The notes beneath the pieces are model-generated. The model was not told where the DNA came from and searched no databases. It worked only from the letters and a program-made list of their open reading frames with translations. This document shows, in pieces, positions 25,233 through 33,723 of a DNA stretch of 64,000 nt; within the stretch, counting starts at the first letter, position 1; every line of letters begins with the position of its first letter. Made by a program: the position numbers and the translations under genes. The DNA comes from CAZKNF01 sp964554105 (lineage in GTDB: Bacteria > Bacteroidota > Rhodothermia > Rhodothermales > VXPQ01), in assembly GCA_964554105.1 (NCBI GenBank), contig CAZKNF010000008.1:1-64000 (forward strand). Direction: 5' to 3'.

Positions 25233-26193
25233 TACCAATCCTTCTCTACGTCCCTGGCCTCTGAATTCGGACGCTGCACCTGCCGAAGCAGCTGCTCTTC
25301 TTCATTCTGGAGAGCCTGGAGAATGCGTTGCGCTTCCTCTTCGCTGAGCTCGTTCGGCGATGGTTGGGCTTGCGGTTCGGATTGGAGATTCTCTTCCTGA
25401 TNNNNNNNNNNNNNNNNNNNNNNNNNNNNNNNNNNNNNNNNNNNNNNNNNNNNNNNNNNNNNNNNNNNNNNNNNNNNNNNNNNNNNNNNNNNNNNNNNNN
25501 NAGCTCGTTCGGCGATGGTTGGGCTTGCGGTTCGGATTGGAGATTCTCTTCCTGATTCAGCTCATCCTGCCCCTCGCCTGCACTATCTTGCTCCTGTTCG
25601 TCCTGACCTTCCTGCCCCTGCGTCTCGTCCTCCTGCTCCTGCTCATTACCCTGCTGGTCCTGGTCGCCTTCATCGGGTTCCTGCTCCCCATCCTCTTGTT
25701 CTTGCTCCTCGCTCTCCTGATCCTCATCCTGACGGCCGTCCTGCTGCTGCTGTTGCTGTTGCTCCAGCTGACGTTTTACATATTCATAATTGTATTTGGC
25801 ATCTTCGTTGTCGGGGTCGGTTAGCAGGCTCTTCCGATACTGAGCGAGAGCAGCTTCGAGATCGCTCGCGGCGAACGCAGCGTTCCCGGCGTTATAGGTC
25901 GTGCGCGCGACGTCGGCGGCCTCGGGAGCGGAGTCAAGAGCTCTTGCAAATACTTCCCCGGATCTCTCCACGTCGCCGGCTTTGAGAAGGGCGGCACCGA
26001 GGTTGTTGAGAAGACCGTACCGCAGCAGCGCGGGGGCATCCGCTGCGAGCGACGTGATACCGCTCTCATAGGCCTCTGCAGCGAGATCAAACTGATCCTG
26101 AGCGTATAGCTCATTTCCGCGCCGGCCGTCTTTCTCCCCGTCAACCGCGAACAGCGTCACAAGGACACCGATACTAATCAGGCGAATCATCAT
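25232..26193 (-). CDS. batC: BatC-like TPR protein, interrupted by an assembly gap
   Basis: The N-terminal part has a short hydrophobic start and TPR units (NELYAQDQFDLAAEAYESGI, TYNAGNAAFAASDLEAAL), then a long Gln/Glu/Asp low-complexity segment. The 100-N gap at 25402-25501 interrupts the C-terminus and shifts the frame. If the gap and one copy of the flanking 55-bp repeat are removed, the frame continues as NELSEEEAQRILQALQNEEE and ends in VEKDW with a TAA at 25232-25234, exactly overlapping the batD ATG. That gives a 268-residue protein with the usual BatC ending. As written, the gene is broken, but I read this as an assembly fault. It overlaps batB by 4 nt. Confidence 0.85.
25347..25401. 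repeat. Left copy of a perfect 55-bp repeat flanking the assembly gap
   Basis: Identical over all 55 bp to 25502-25556; the copy ends exactly at the first N. It codes (minus strand) for part of the Gln/Glu/Pro-rich C-terminal region of BatC. Confidence 0.97.
25402..25501. other. Assembly gap of 100 N
   Basis: Exactly 100 unknown bases inside batC. The fixed size and the identical 55-bp ends point to an artificial scaffold join between contigs that actually overlap. Confidence 0.98.
25502..25556. repeat. Right copy of the perfect 55-bp repeat flanking the assembly gap
   Basis: Identical to 25347-25401 and begins at the first base after the N run. A length of 55 equals a common de Bruijn k-mer size. 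Confidence 0.97.
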
Positions 26194-27227
26194 ACGGAAA
26201 TTTCAAAGTCCGGTTGGTACGTGCTTTTACGGCGGTCTCCAATGATTCGTTCGACGCCTAGCAGCAGGAGCGCCAGAGCTAAAGGCCATTGATACCGCTC
26301 TTCGTACTCCTCGAATTCCTCGGCTGCGAATTCCTGCTTCTCGAGCTGATCGAGAGCGCCGACCATTCTTGGCAGGGTACTGGATGTCCGGGCGATTCGA
26401 AAGTATGCACCATCGGAGGCGATGCGCTGAAGGGCAGCTTCTTCCAATCGGGTTTGTACGATGCTGCCCTGGGAGTCGCGCTTGTAGCCGATGCGCTGGC
26501 CGTCACGATATTCCGGAATGGGCGAACCTTCCGTCTCTCCCACGCCGGCCGCAAACATCGAAATGCCTTCCCTGCCGGCCGTCTGCGCCATGTCGTCGAT
26601 ATCATCGACGTGATTTTCACCGTCAGAAACGAAAAGGAGGGCTCGAGTGGGGCTTTCATCCGCTCGGCCTGATTGCGTCTCAAAGGCATCCATCGCGATG
26701 CGGAGCGCTGCGTTGAAGTCCGTGCCCGGAGTCGGAATCATCTCCGGACCGGCCACATCGAGGAAAAGGCGAAGCGCGGAATAGTCCGATGTCAGTGGGC
26801 ATTGAATGAAGGCGTCGCCTGCAAAGATCACCAGTCCGACGCGGTCGCCTCTAAGTTCGTCAAGAAGCTTCTTAATCTCATTCTTGGCGCGCGTGAGGCG
26901 ATTGGGCGCCACGTCTTCAGCCAGCATAGAAGCGGATACGTCGAGAGCAATCACCATATCGACCCCTTCGCGAGTCACTTCCCGCACCTCCGTACCATAA
27001 CGCGGACCGGCGAGGGCGATCGCCAAGAACAAGACGCCACCGACGACGGCGGCCGCCTTCCACCTGCGTCGGCGGGCGCTTACCGCCGCGATCAGCTTAG
27101 AGACCACGGAATCGTCGCCGAATCGCCGCAGCGCTTCGCGTCGCCGCCATGTCGCCCAGAGGAAAAGCGCAATTGATGCCGGCACGGCGGCAAGCATCCA
27201 TAGATATGCAGGGTGCAGCCACTCCAT
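26190..27227 (-). CDS. batB: BatB: membrane-anchored von Willebrand factor A domain protein
   Basis: The 345-residue protein has membrane helices near residues 8-25 and 59-76, a VWA domain from about residue 88 and a C-terminal helix near residue 315. The metal-ion-dependent adhesion site is complete: DVSAS at about residues 95-99, a conserved threonine in the PTPGTDFNAAL region and DGENH near residue 205. This matches BatB, one of the paired VWA proteins of the aerotolerance operon. It overlaps batC by 4 nt and follows batA by 2 nt, so translation is coupled. Confidence 0.93.
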   Translation of the reverse strand: MEWLHPAYLWMLAAVPASIALFLWATWRRREALRRFGDDSVVSKLIAAVSARRRRWKAAAVVGGVLFLAIALAGPRYGTEVREVTREGVDMVIALDVSASMLAEDVAPNRLTRAKNEIKKLLDELRGDRVGLVIFAGDAFIQCPLTSDYSALRLFLDVAGPEMIPTPGTDFNAALRIAMDAFETQSGRADESPTRALLFVSDGENHVDDIDDMAQTAGREGISMFAAGVGETEGSPIPEYRDGQRIGYKRDSQGSIVQTRLEEAALQRIASDGAYFRIARTSSTLPRMVGALDQLEKQEFAAEEFEEYEERYQWPLALALLLLGVERIIGDRRKSTYQPDFEISV

Positions 27228-27229
27228 AA

Positions 27230-28225
27230 TTAAGGTATGCGCCTCAATCGCGTGTTCGAGAGCAATAACTCCAGCAGCAGCAATCCAAATGCCGGAAACA
27301 GAAAAAGCGCGTACCGTTCCTGATAATTCGTATAAATCCGCTCCTCGACCTCCGTCTTCTCCAGCTCTCCGATCTCTTCATATATGTCACGAAGGGCCTG
27401 CTCATTCGTAGCGCGGTAATATCGACCACCGGTGTTCTCGGCGACCGTGGTCAGCATCTCCTCGTCGATCTCGACAGGTACCATGCGCCGGCGCTGTCCG
27501 CCGAAGGGATCGTCGAACAAAAACGGAGCTTCACCATGCGCCCCGACGCCGATCGAATAGACGCGGACGCCCATCGTTTCCGCGACATCTGAAGCGGTAA
27601 CCGGGTCGATCTCGCCGCGGTTGTTCTGCCCGTCGGTCAGGAGGATCAACACCTTGCTCTCGGCAGTGCTCTCCCTGAGCCGATTGACGGCCATAGCCAG
27701 CGCCGTACCGATTGCGGTGCCGTCTTCGATCACGCCGACCTCGACCTCATCGAGCATGCGAAGCAGAAAGTCATAATCCAGCGTCAACGGCGTCTGCGTG
27801 AACGCTTTCGCAGCAAAAACGACGAGTCCTATACGGTCCGACGTTCGGCCGCGCACAAATTCAGCTGCGACATTGCGAGCGGCCTCGAATCGGTTTGGGC
27901 TGAAGTCTTGCGCCCTCATGGATGTGGACGTGTCCAGGACCATCATGATATCGACGCCCTCGGCATACCGCTCTTCTACGACGTTGCGCTCCTGAGGTCG
28001 GGCCAGCGCTAGTATGCCCAGAACGAGGGCAGCGTATCTAAGGATTAGCGGTACGCCACGAATGCGCGTCCACAGACTCTTTGGGACGGCCTTGGCTGGG
28101 CGAATCGAGCTATATCGAAGGCCCGCACCCCGCTTTCGTCCACGCCACCAGTCAAACGCGGCAAGCAGCGGCACGACCGCCAACAGAAAAAGCCAGTAAG
28201 GTTGAGCGAATTCCATGGGCGTCAA
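27230..28225 (-). CDS. batA: BatA: membrane-anchored von Willebrand factor A domain protein
   Basis: The 331-residue product has membrane helices near residues 10-25 and 58-76, a VWA domain with an intact metal site (DTSTS near residues 97-101, DGTAIGTAL, and LTDGQNNRGEID), and a C-terminal membrane helix near residue 310. It opens with EFAQPYWLFLL, the usual BatA start. BatA and BatB are paralogues and are thought to form a membrane complex controlled by a MoxR ATPase, but no moxR is in this cluster. It follows the sirtuin gene by 75 nt. Confidence 0.93.
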   Translation of the reverse strand: MTPMEFAQPYWLFLLAVVPLLAAFDWWRGRKRGAGLRYSSIRPAKAVPKSLWTRIRGVPLILRYAALVLGILALARPQERNVVEERYAEGVDIMMVLDTSTSMRAQDFSPNRFEAARNVAAEFVRGRTSDRIGLVVFAAKAFTQTPLTLDYDFLLRMLDEVEVGVIEDGTAIGTALAMAVNRLRESTAESKVLILLTDGQNNRGEIDPVTASDVAETMGVRVYSIGVGAHGEAPFLFDDPFGGQRRRMVPVEIDEEMLTTVAENTGGRYYRATNEQALRDIYEEIGELEKTEVEERIYTNYQERYALFLFPAFGLLLLELLLSNTRLRRIP

Positions 28226-28300
28226 AGACGGAGAAAAGCGTTTAGTCAGCCTGTAGAATCAGGCGCGATGGAGGCATCATGAAATGCGTCATCAATACCA

Positions 28301-29062
28301 TTATTCCTTGTTTTTGTTGCGTTTCACGACCTGTAGGAGGTCTACCAGCACTTCGCCCGCCTTGCCTAAGACAACGCCATCCAGTGCGTCGGCGATCGCG
28401 CTTCGTTCTATGTTGATTTCAGCGACATACGCGCCGCACTCCCTGGCCCGCAGCGGAATCCCCGCCGCAGGATAGACCACAGCGCTCGTGCCGACGCTGA
28501 GGAACACGTCTGCACGCTCGGCTGCGGCGTACGCATTTTCCATGGCACCTTCAGGCAGCATCTCGCCGAACCAGACAACATCAGGACGAATCAGCCCACC
28601 ACAGTCGGGACATACAGCGCGCGCCCCCTCGGCAATCGGATGCATCACCTTGTCTCCTGCCCGTCGCTCACACTCGATGCAGTAGCTTCGGGTGATGTTG
28701 CCGTGCAACTCGATAACGTTTCGGCTTCCGGCACGACGGTGGAGATCGTCTACATTTTGTGTGATGAGCGTAAAATCATCCACCAACGCCTCGAGCTCGG
28801 CAAGTGCCACGTGTCCGGGATTCGGCGCTCTCTCGCGCGCAACAATTCGGCGATGCTCATACCATTTCTGCACGAGCTCCGGATTTTGCAGAAATGATCT
28901 CACATTCGCCAGCTCCTCGGGCTTGAAGCGATCCCAGAGCCCTCCTTCATCGCGAAAGGTAGGAATGCCGCTCTCTGCGCTGATGCCCGCGCCGGTCAGG
29001 ACAGCGACCGAGGAGGCACGGGAGAGTCGCGACGCCAGCTCAATCCTCGACGGTTCGGCCAT
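28301..29062 (-). CDS. Sirtuin, NAD-dependent protein deacylase (class III-like)
   Basis: From the ATG at 29062 the protein has 253 residues. It has the NAD loop GAGISAESGIPTFR (residues 24-37), TQNVDDLHRRAG (101-112), the catalytic His120 in ELHGN, and a zinc site with Cys128, Cys131, Cys151 and Cys154. Tyr68 and Arg71 form the YxxR signature that in SIRT5 and CobB binds succinyl or malonyl groups, so desuccinylase activity is expected besides deacetylation. A start 67 codons earlier is open but its added residues are unlike any sirtuin. It overlaps the preceding gene by 23 nt and sits inside the Bat cluster. Confidence 0.92.
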   Translation of the reverse strand: MAEPSRIELASRLSRASSVAVLTGAGISAESGIPTFRDEGGLWDRFKPEELANVRSFLQNPELVQKWYEHRRIVARERAPNPGHVALAELEALVDDFTLITQNVDDLHRRAGSRNVIELHGNITRSYCIECERRAGDKVMHPIAEGARAVCPDCGGLIRPDVVWFGEMLPEGAMENAYAAAERADVFLSVGTSAVVYPAAGIPLRARECGAYVAEINIERSAIADALDGVVLGKAGEVLVDLLQVVKRNKNKE

Positions 29063-30047
29063 TCTGAAGTTCGAGTTCGGGGTTGTCTGACGAAGGTTCG
29101 GAGGGCCGGCGAGCGTCTTCCACCGACTGGACGATCTCACGCGTTTTCTGCAAGGCTTCACGGCCCTGCTTGGGCGGAGGCTCTGCATCGGCAAATTTAA
29201 CATAGTCCGAAAGTGAAAGAACGATCTGGATATCGCGGCTCGTATCCGGCGTCGGCAGATCATGACCCGTAAGCTCGCGAATCAGTTCGCGCGTCGTCGA
29301 TTCCATCGCATTTACGCGTAGTCGCCGCGCAAGATAGCGCCGAAGAATGTCCGAAAGCTCCGTGTAGTAGGGCTGCACAGCCTCGCGGCGATTCAGGTCC
29401 GTCTGCTCGAGCGCCTGAAGGCGCTTCATTGCTTCGATGTGAGGCGGCTCAGGCGGAGGGGCGGGTGCTGCAGCCCGCTGGTTTTCACGTCCACGCCGTT
29501 TCCACAAATACAAGGCCAACAGTGCGGCAAGGAGCAGCAAAACGGCGCCGCCTACGATGTAGGGCCAGATCGCCCTTGGAAAATCGACGAGCGGAGCAAG
29601 ATCGCGAACCTCCTGGGCATCGGGCGGAACGAGAGAAATGACCGGAACCTGAAGCGCCGATGTCCTGACCGAAAACGTGTCCTCGCCTGCAGTGAAGCGA
29701 ATGGGAATAGGCGCCATCGCAGCCGTGTCGAGTGCGAAGGTCGCAACCTCATAGACGACGCTGTCGATCCGCATGCCGTCACGCGTGAAGCTGTCGCGCA
29801 TGTGACGTCGCAAGACTTCGAGATCACCAAATCGGAGCGTGTCCGAGGGCTCCGGGAACGCCGGATCGGCGGTGAAGTCGTGTTCGGCCGCAATCGATAC
29901 GTAAAAGCGCTGTCCTACCGTGACGCTGTCTTCTGAGACGTGGACCCGCAGCTCCTGGGCGTGAACCGGAACTCCCAGAACGACCAACCATGCAACCGCG
30001 GCGAGCAGGGCGAGGGTTCGTCCCTCACGAAGTAGCACGGTCGTCAT
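29040..30047 (-). CDS. Exported membrane protein of the Bat cluster (BatX/DUF4381-like)
   Basis: The 335-residue protein has a signal peptide (cleavage near VHAQ, residue 31), an extracytoplasmic Ig-like domain of about 130 residues (VHVSEDSVTVGQRFYVSI), one membrane helix near residues 164-186 (ending YLWKRRGR), a Pro/Ala linker and a cytoplasmic helical domain with YYTELSDILRRYLARRLR, the pattern of DUF4381/BatX proteins found between the DUF58 and batA genes. It overlaps the DUF58 stop by 4 nt. Function within the complex is unknown. Confidence 0.85.
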   Translation of the reverse strand: MTTVLLREGRTLALLAAVAWLVVLGVPVHAQELRVHVSEDSVTVGQRFYVSIAAEHDFTADPAFPEPSDTLRFGDLEVLRRHMRDSFTRDGMRIDSVVYEVATFALDTAAMAPIPIRFTAGEDTFSVRTSALQVPVISLVPPDAQEVRDLAPLVDFPRAIWPYIVGGAVLLLLAALLALYLWKRRGRENQRAAAPAPPPEPPHIEAMKRLQALEQTDLNRREAVQPYYTELSDILRRYLARRLRVNAMESTTRELIRELTGHDLPTPDTSRDIQIVLSLSDYVKFADAEPPPKQGREALQKTREIVQSVEDARRPSEPSSDNPELELQNGRTVED

Positions 30048-30922
30048 CTAGAGATCTTATTTCGCTTTCGGAAGAATCGCATGAGAGGTTCGACGTATCC
30101 CTCGTCGGTACGAATCGGGATGTAATCCATCCGGATGCGCCGAAAGAGATTTGCGATGTCGGCCTGCCGGGCACCGGCATGCATGGCAAACGTGCGACGC
30201 GTCCGGCGGTCGCTCGTGTCAACGACGATGGTTTCTCCCGTTTCCGCGTCGGTCAGGTCAACAAGCCCCATGGCGGGCAGTTCCTCCTCTCTTGGATCCA
30301 GCAGATGGACGGCGATGGCGTCGTGGCGCCGGGCGACGACGCGAAGAGGCTTCACGAAATCGGAGGCGAAGAAGTCGCTGATGACGAGGACGATCGAGCG
30401 GCGTTTCATCACGTGCAGGACGTGATTGAATGCCACGCTGAGATCCGTTCCGCGGGATTCGGATGCATGCGCGAACAGCTCGCGGAGGAGCCGGAGCACG
30501 TGTTTTCGTCCTTTCTTCGGGGGAACGAAGAGTTCGACCCGATCACTCACCAGGAGCAATCCAACCTTGTCGTTGTTCTGGATCGCGCTGAATCCGATGA
30601 CGGCGCAGATCTCCGCGGCAATTTCGCGCTTGAACTTTTCGCTCGAGCCGAAATCCTCCGATCCGGAGACATCTACGACGAGCATGAGGGTCTGCTCGCG
30701 TTCCTCCTCGAAAACCTTCACGTAACCTTCTCCCGTACGGGCCGAAACGTTCCAGTCGATGGTCCGGATGTCGTCGCCGACCTGGTAGGGGCGGACTTCT
30801 GAGAATTCGATTCCACGGCCTTTGAAAGCAGAGTGGTATTCACCTCCAAATACGTTGTTCACGAGACCTTTGGTACGGATCTCGATCCGCCGGATCTTTC
30901 GAAAGAGTTCTTTCGGGATCAT
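30044..30922 (-). CDS. DUF58 domain protein of the MoxR/Bat cluster
   Basis: The 292-residue protein starts ELFRKIRRIEIRTKGLVNN and has the DUF58 core GRGIEFSEVRPYQVGDDIRTIDWN with the following SARTGEGYVK, then a degenerate VWA-like part (VVDVSGSEDFGSS near residues 84-95). In most bacteria this gene lies directly behind a moxR ATPase gene and before batA; here it is the first gene of the minus-strand set and the upstream gene is an unrelated aldo-keto reductase. It overlaps the next gene by 4 nt. Confidence 0.94.
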   Translation of the reverse strand: MIPKELFRKIRRIEIRTKGLVNNVFGGEYHSAFKGRGIEFSEVRPYQVGDDIRTIDWNVSARTGEGYVKVFEEEREQTLMLVVDVSGSEDFGSSEKFKREIAAEICAVIGFSAIQNNDKVGLLLVSDRVELFVPPKKGRKHVLRLLRELFAHASESRGTDLSVAFNHVLHVMKRRSIVLVISDFFASDFVKPLRVVARRHDAIAVHLLDPREEELPAMGLVDLTDAETGETIVVDTSDRRTRRTFAMHAGARQADIANLFRRIRMDYIPIRTDEGYVEPLMRFFRKRNKISR

Positions 30923-30931
30923 TGCGCCGTA

Positions 30932-31903
30932 TTACTGTGACCACTCGGTCGGTTGACGGTCCCATCGATGGGCGCGGAGCTTCTGGATTAGGTCGTCCGC
31001 TAGCGGACCTTTGTCACTCGTCCGCAGATTCGCGTCTACGTGCCGGAGCTGGCGCATTCCGGGAATGACGGTCGACACGGTGTCGTTTGCAAGTATGAAT
31101 CGCAGCGCCATCTCGGGCATGTCCATACCATCCGGAACGAGCTCTTTCAGTGCATCGGCGTGCTCCACGCTTGCGATCAAATTTTCAGGGACGAAGTAGG
31201 TGTTGCGCCAATCCCCCTCAGGCCACCGCGTGTCTTTCGTGAGTTTCCCTGTAAGCGTACCCTCGTCGAACGGAACGCGGGCGATGACGGCCACGTCCAT
31301 TTCGTCGCACGCGGTGAAGAGCTCATCTTCCGGCTCTTGATCGAATATATTGTAGATTACCTGTACGGAATCGATCAGACCGCTCTCGACGGTTTTGATC
31401 CCGTTCCATGGCTCCCATCTGTTGATCGAAATGCCGATCGCACGAATCAGTCCCTGACGTCGCAGATCGTCGACATTCGAAAACCACCGGTCATCGTCTG
31501 TCCAAGCGTCTTCCCAGACGTGGAATTGCATCAGATCGATGCGCTCCAGGCCCGTATTTTTTAAACTTTCGTTGACGCTCTGCTCGATGTGCTCCGGAGG
31601 AAAGACATCATCAAGCGAGAAGCCTCGGCGACTTGGCCATTGACGGTTTTTGGGCGGTATTTTGCTTGCTGCGTACAGAGTTCGGTCGGGATTCTGACGG
31701 ACCAGCCTACCGAGGAGGTGCTCGCTGTGGCCCTCTCCGTACGCCAGAGCCGTGTCGAAGAAATTGCACCCGAGGTCGACGGCGCGTTGAAGCGACTTCA
31801 GCGACTGTTCGTCGTCGGACCCCTTCCATCCCCCCATCCCCCACATACCATATCCAATCTCACTTATCTCCCAATTGGTTCGTCCAAATCTCCGATATCT
31901 CAT
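30932..31903 (-). CDS. Aldo/keto reductase
   Basis: A 323-residue NADPH-dependent TIM-barrel oxidoreductase. Visible motifs are FFDTALAYGEGHSEHLLG with Asp50 and Tyr55, the catalytic lysine in AASKIPP (Lys81), the catalytic-site His in QFHVWED, and a C-terminal coenzyme segment TVSTVIPGMRQLRHVDANL. The family covers sugar and quinone-type substrates; context does not fix one. It follows DUF58's start divergent from purQ: the AKR and purQ genes start about 104 nt apart on opposite strands and share that interval for promoters. Confidence 0.92.
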   Translation of the reverse strand: MRYRRFGRTNWEISEIGYGMWGMGGWKGSDDEQSLKSLQRAVDLGCNFFDTALAYGEGHSEHLLGRLVRQNPDRTLYAASKIPPKNRQWPSRRGFSLDDVFPPEHIEQSVNESLKNTGLERIDLMQFHVWEDAWTDDDRWFSNVDDLRRQGLIRAIGISINRWEPWNGIKTVESGLIDSVQVIYNIFDQEPEDELFTACDEMDVAVIARVPFDEGTLTGKLTKDTRWPEGDWRNTYFVPENLIASVEHADALKELVPDGMDMPEMALRFILANDTVSTVIPGMRQLRHVDANLRTSDKGPLADDLIQKLRAHRWDRQPTEWSQ

Positions 31904-32007
31904 GTCGTCGTAAGTTTGATGAAGATGCCCGGCGCCCGGATCCCGGCTTTGCCCGGCAAGTTATCAGCCTCGGACAATCTGAGTTCCAGTCAACGGAATA
32001 TAGTCGA

Positions 32008-32715
32008 ATGCCCATCACCTTCGGCATCATCATTTTTCCCGGATCGAACTGCGACCACGATGCTTACCATGCGGCGAAGCACGTGTTCGAGCAAGAAGCG
32101 CGATTTATATGGCATAAGGAGGAAAGCCTGGGTGATGTCGACGTCGTTGTGATGCCGGGCGGATTCTCGTATGGCGATTATCTGCGTTCCGGTGCGATCG
32201 CGCGCTTTTCGCCGATCATGAAGGACGTCATACGGTTCGCCGAAGAGGGGGGTCTGGTATTCGGTATTTGCAATGGATTTCAGGTCCTGTGCGAGGCGGG
32301 GCTCTTACCAGGTGCGCTTATTCGTAACGCGTCGCTGCGGTTTGCCTGCAAGCAGACATACCTTCGAGTCGAGAATGCACATACTCCCTATACGGAAACG
32401 ACGACGAAGGGCCAGGTAGTGCAAATCCCGATTTCCCACGGTGAGGGCAATTACTTTGCGGAGGACGACGTACTCGACCTGCTGGAAGAGCGTGATCAGA
32501 TCGTCTTTCGATATTGCGACAAAGACGGCAATGTAACCGACGCGGCAAATCCCAACGGATCCGCTCGGAATATTGCCGGCATCGTCAATGACCGTCGGAA
32601 TGTCTTGGGAATGATGCCGCACCCGGATCGGTGCGCTGAATCAATTCTGGGAAGCAGCGATGGTACGCTGGTATTTCAGTCAATTTTGAATCATTTCACC
32701 GAGATTGCCGCGTAG
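32008..32715 (+). CDS. purQ: Phosphoribosylformylglycinamidine synthase, glutaminase subunit PurQ
   Basis: Supplies ammonia from glutamine to PurL in purine synthesis. From the ATG at 32008 the protein has 235 residues, normal for the family. It shows FPGSNCDHDAYHA, the MPGGFSYGDYLRSGAIA oxyanion region, the nucleophile Cys88 in FGICNGFQVLCEAG, the ISHGEGNY block, and the catalytic His and Glu in MPHPDRCAE. An open frame extends upstream for 125 codons through non-homologous sequence and is disregarded. purS and purL are not adjacent. Confidence 0.95.
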   Translation: MPITFGIIIFPGSNCDHDAYHAAKHVFEQEARFIWHKEESLGDVDVVVMPGGFSYGDYLRSGAIARFSPIMKDVIRFAEEGGLVFGICNGFQVLCEAGLLPGALIRNASLRFACKQTYLRVENAHTPYTETTTKGQVVQIPISHGEGNYFAEDDVLDLLEERDQIVFRYCDKDGNVTDAANPNGSARNIAGIVNDRRNVLGMMPHPDRCAESILGSSDGTLVFQSILNHFTEIAA

Positions 32716-32755
32716 ACCGCATCCCTGCGATCACTCTCGACAATTTTGACGCGGC

Positions 32756-33376
32756 ATGTTTGCTGACACTCCGGTTACGATTCTCCTCCTGCTCGCCAAC
32801 GTTCTGGTGAGCGCCTACGCGCTATTCATCGACGAGTCGCTGATCGATCGGTTGGCGTTCAAGCCGAAGCAAATCTTGAAGAATGGGGAGTATCAGCGAC
32901 TGATTACGGCCGGCTTTGTGCATGCGGGTATCGCGCACCTGGCATTCAATATGCTGACGCTCTTCTTTTTCGGTCCCGAGCTGGAGCGGATCCTGGGTCC
33001 TGGCAAATTCCTGGTTCTTTATTTCGGTGCCGAGCTGGCTGCGCACGGCTTGTCGCTCGTGCTGCATCGGGAGACGGCAAGCTATGCGGCCGTGGGTGCA
33101 TCTGGAGCCGTGAGTGGAGTGGTCTTCGGATATTGCCTCTTTTACCCGTTTCACAGCCTGTACATCTTCTTCTTGCCGATTCCCATTCCAGCCGTCGTAT
33201 TTGCCGTCGCGTACGTATTGCTGTCGATGTACGCGATGCGCCGGGGACAGGCAGACAGCGCCCCGGGCGGAATTGCGCATGAAGCGCATCTGGGCGGGGC
33301 TTTCGGTGGCCTGTTATTGACGATTCTACTGGAACCGCGAGCGCTGGGAATCTTCTTCAGCCAGCTGGGGCTGTAG
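32756..33376 (+). CDS. Rhomboid family intramembrane serine protease
   Basis: The 206-residue protein has six membrane helices. The catalytic serine is Ser116 in VGASGAVSG and the partner histidine is His178 in EAHLGG, giving the Ser-His dyad. The HAGIAHLAFNMLTLFFFG segment holds the conserved His and Asn on helix 2. Rhomboids cut within membrane helices of substrate proteins; substrates here are unknown. It follows purQ by 40 nt and may be cotranscribed, with a terminator about 170 nt downstream. Confidence 0.94.
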   Translation: MFADTPVTILLLLANVLVSAYALFIDESLIDRLAFKPKQILKNGEYQRLITAGFVHAGIAHLAFNMLTLFFFGPELERILGPGKFLVLYFGAELAAHGLSLVLHRETASYAAVGASGAVSGVVFGYCLFYPFHSLYIFFLPIPIPAVVFAVAYVLLSMYAMRRGQADSAPGGIAHEAHLGGAFGGLLLTILLEPRALGIFFSQLGL

Positions 33377-33689
33377 CGTTGTCCGTTATTGCACACATGC
33401 GAAATCTCGAAGCATGATGTGGATGTGGATAATATACCGTTATTGCTGTTTGCAATGCCGGATCCGCAGGTGTATCTTATCTGCACCTCATGCCGCCTGG
33501 AGCCCCGTTCGGGGCATCAACATTCAGTCGCGGACACTGGGAAATAAAAGCTCGGCTTTGGGCAGGCCGGGCTTTTTCGTTCACGACCGCTCTCGTCTGC
33601 TCTGCCGGCATGCTCTTCCCCTTCCTCTCCCTTCGGGGAACTGTGGATATTGTGTTAATGATTTGTGGAATAAATCGCCGCATCGCTGC
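33377..33689. other. Gene-free stretch between the rhomboid gene and the ncRNA promoter
   Basis: No coding frame is convincing. It holds a small GCCCC/GGGGC hairpin near 33500, a terminator at 33546-33577 and an AT-rich stretch around 33650. A short transcript ending at the terminator is possible, but the terminator may simply belong to purQ-rhomboid. Confidence 0.6.
33546..33577 (+). terminator. Rho-independent terminator downstream of purQ-rhomboid
   Basis: AGCTCGGC (33549-33556) pairs with GCCGGGCT (33566-33573), one G-U pair, followed by TTTTT and preceded by AAAA, so it could work in both directions. It precedes the large structured RNA candidate and separates it from the upstream operon. 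Confidence 0.8.
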
Positions 33690-33718
33690 TTGACCTGGGT
33701 CGCACGTGCGGGTATAAT
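33690..33718 (+). promoter_or_regulatory. Near-consensus sigma70 promoter of the structured RNA candidate
   Basis: TTGACC at 33690-33695 and TATAAT at 33713-33718 with exactly 17 nt between them. Five of six positions in the -35 box and all six in the -10 box match the classical consensus. The expected start, near 33724, coincides with the first base of a perfect hairpin. Confidence 0.8.
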
Positions 33719-33723
33719 GTGAT

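Noticed and set aside
25347..25556. Mobile element target duplication or biological tandem repeat
   Set aside because: The 55-bp copies abut exactly 100 N. Collapsing them restores a normal batC ending, so an assembly overlap is simpler.
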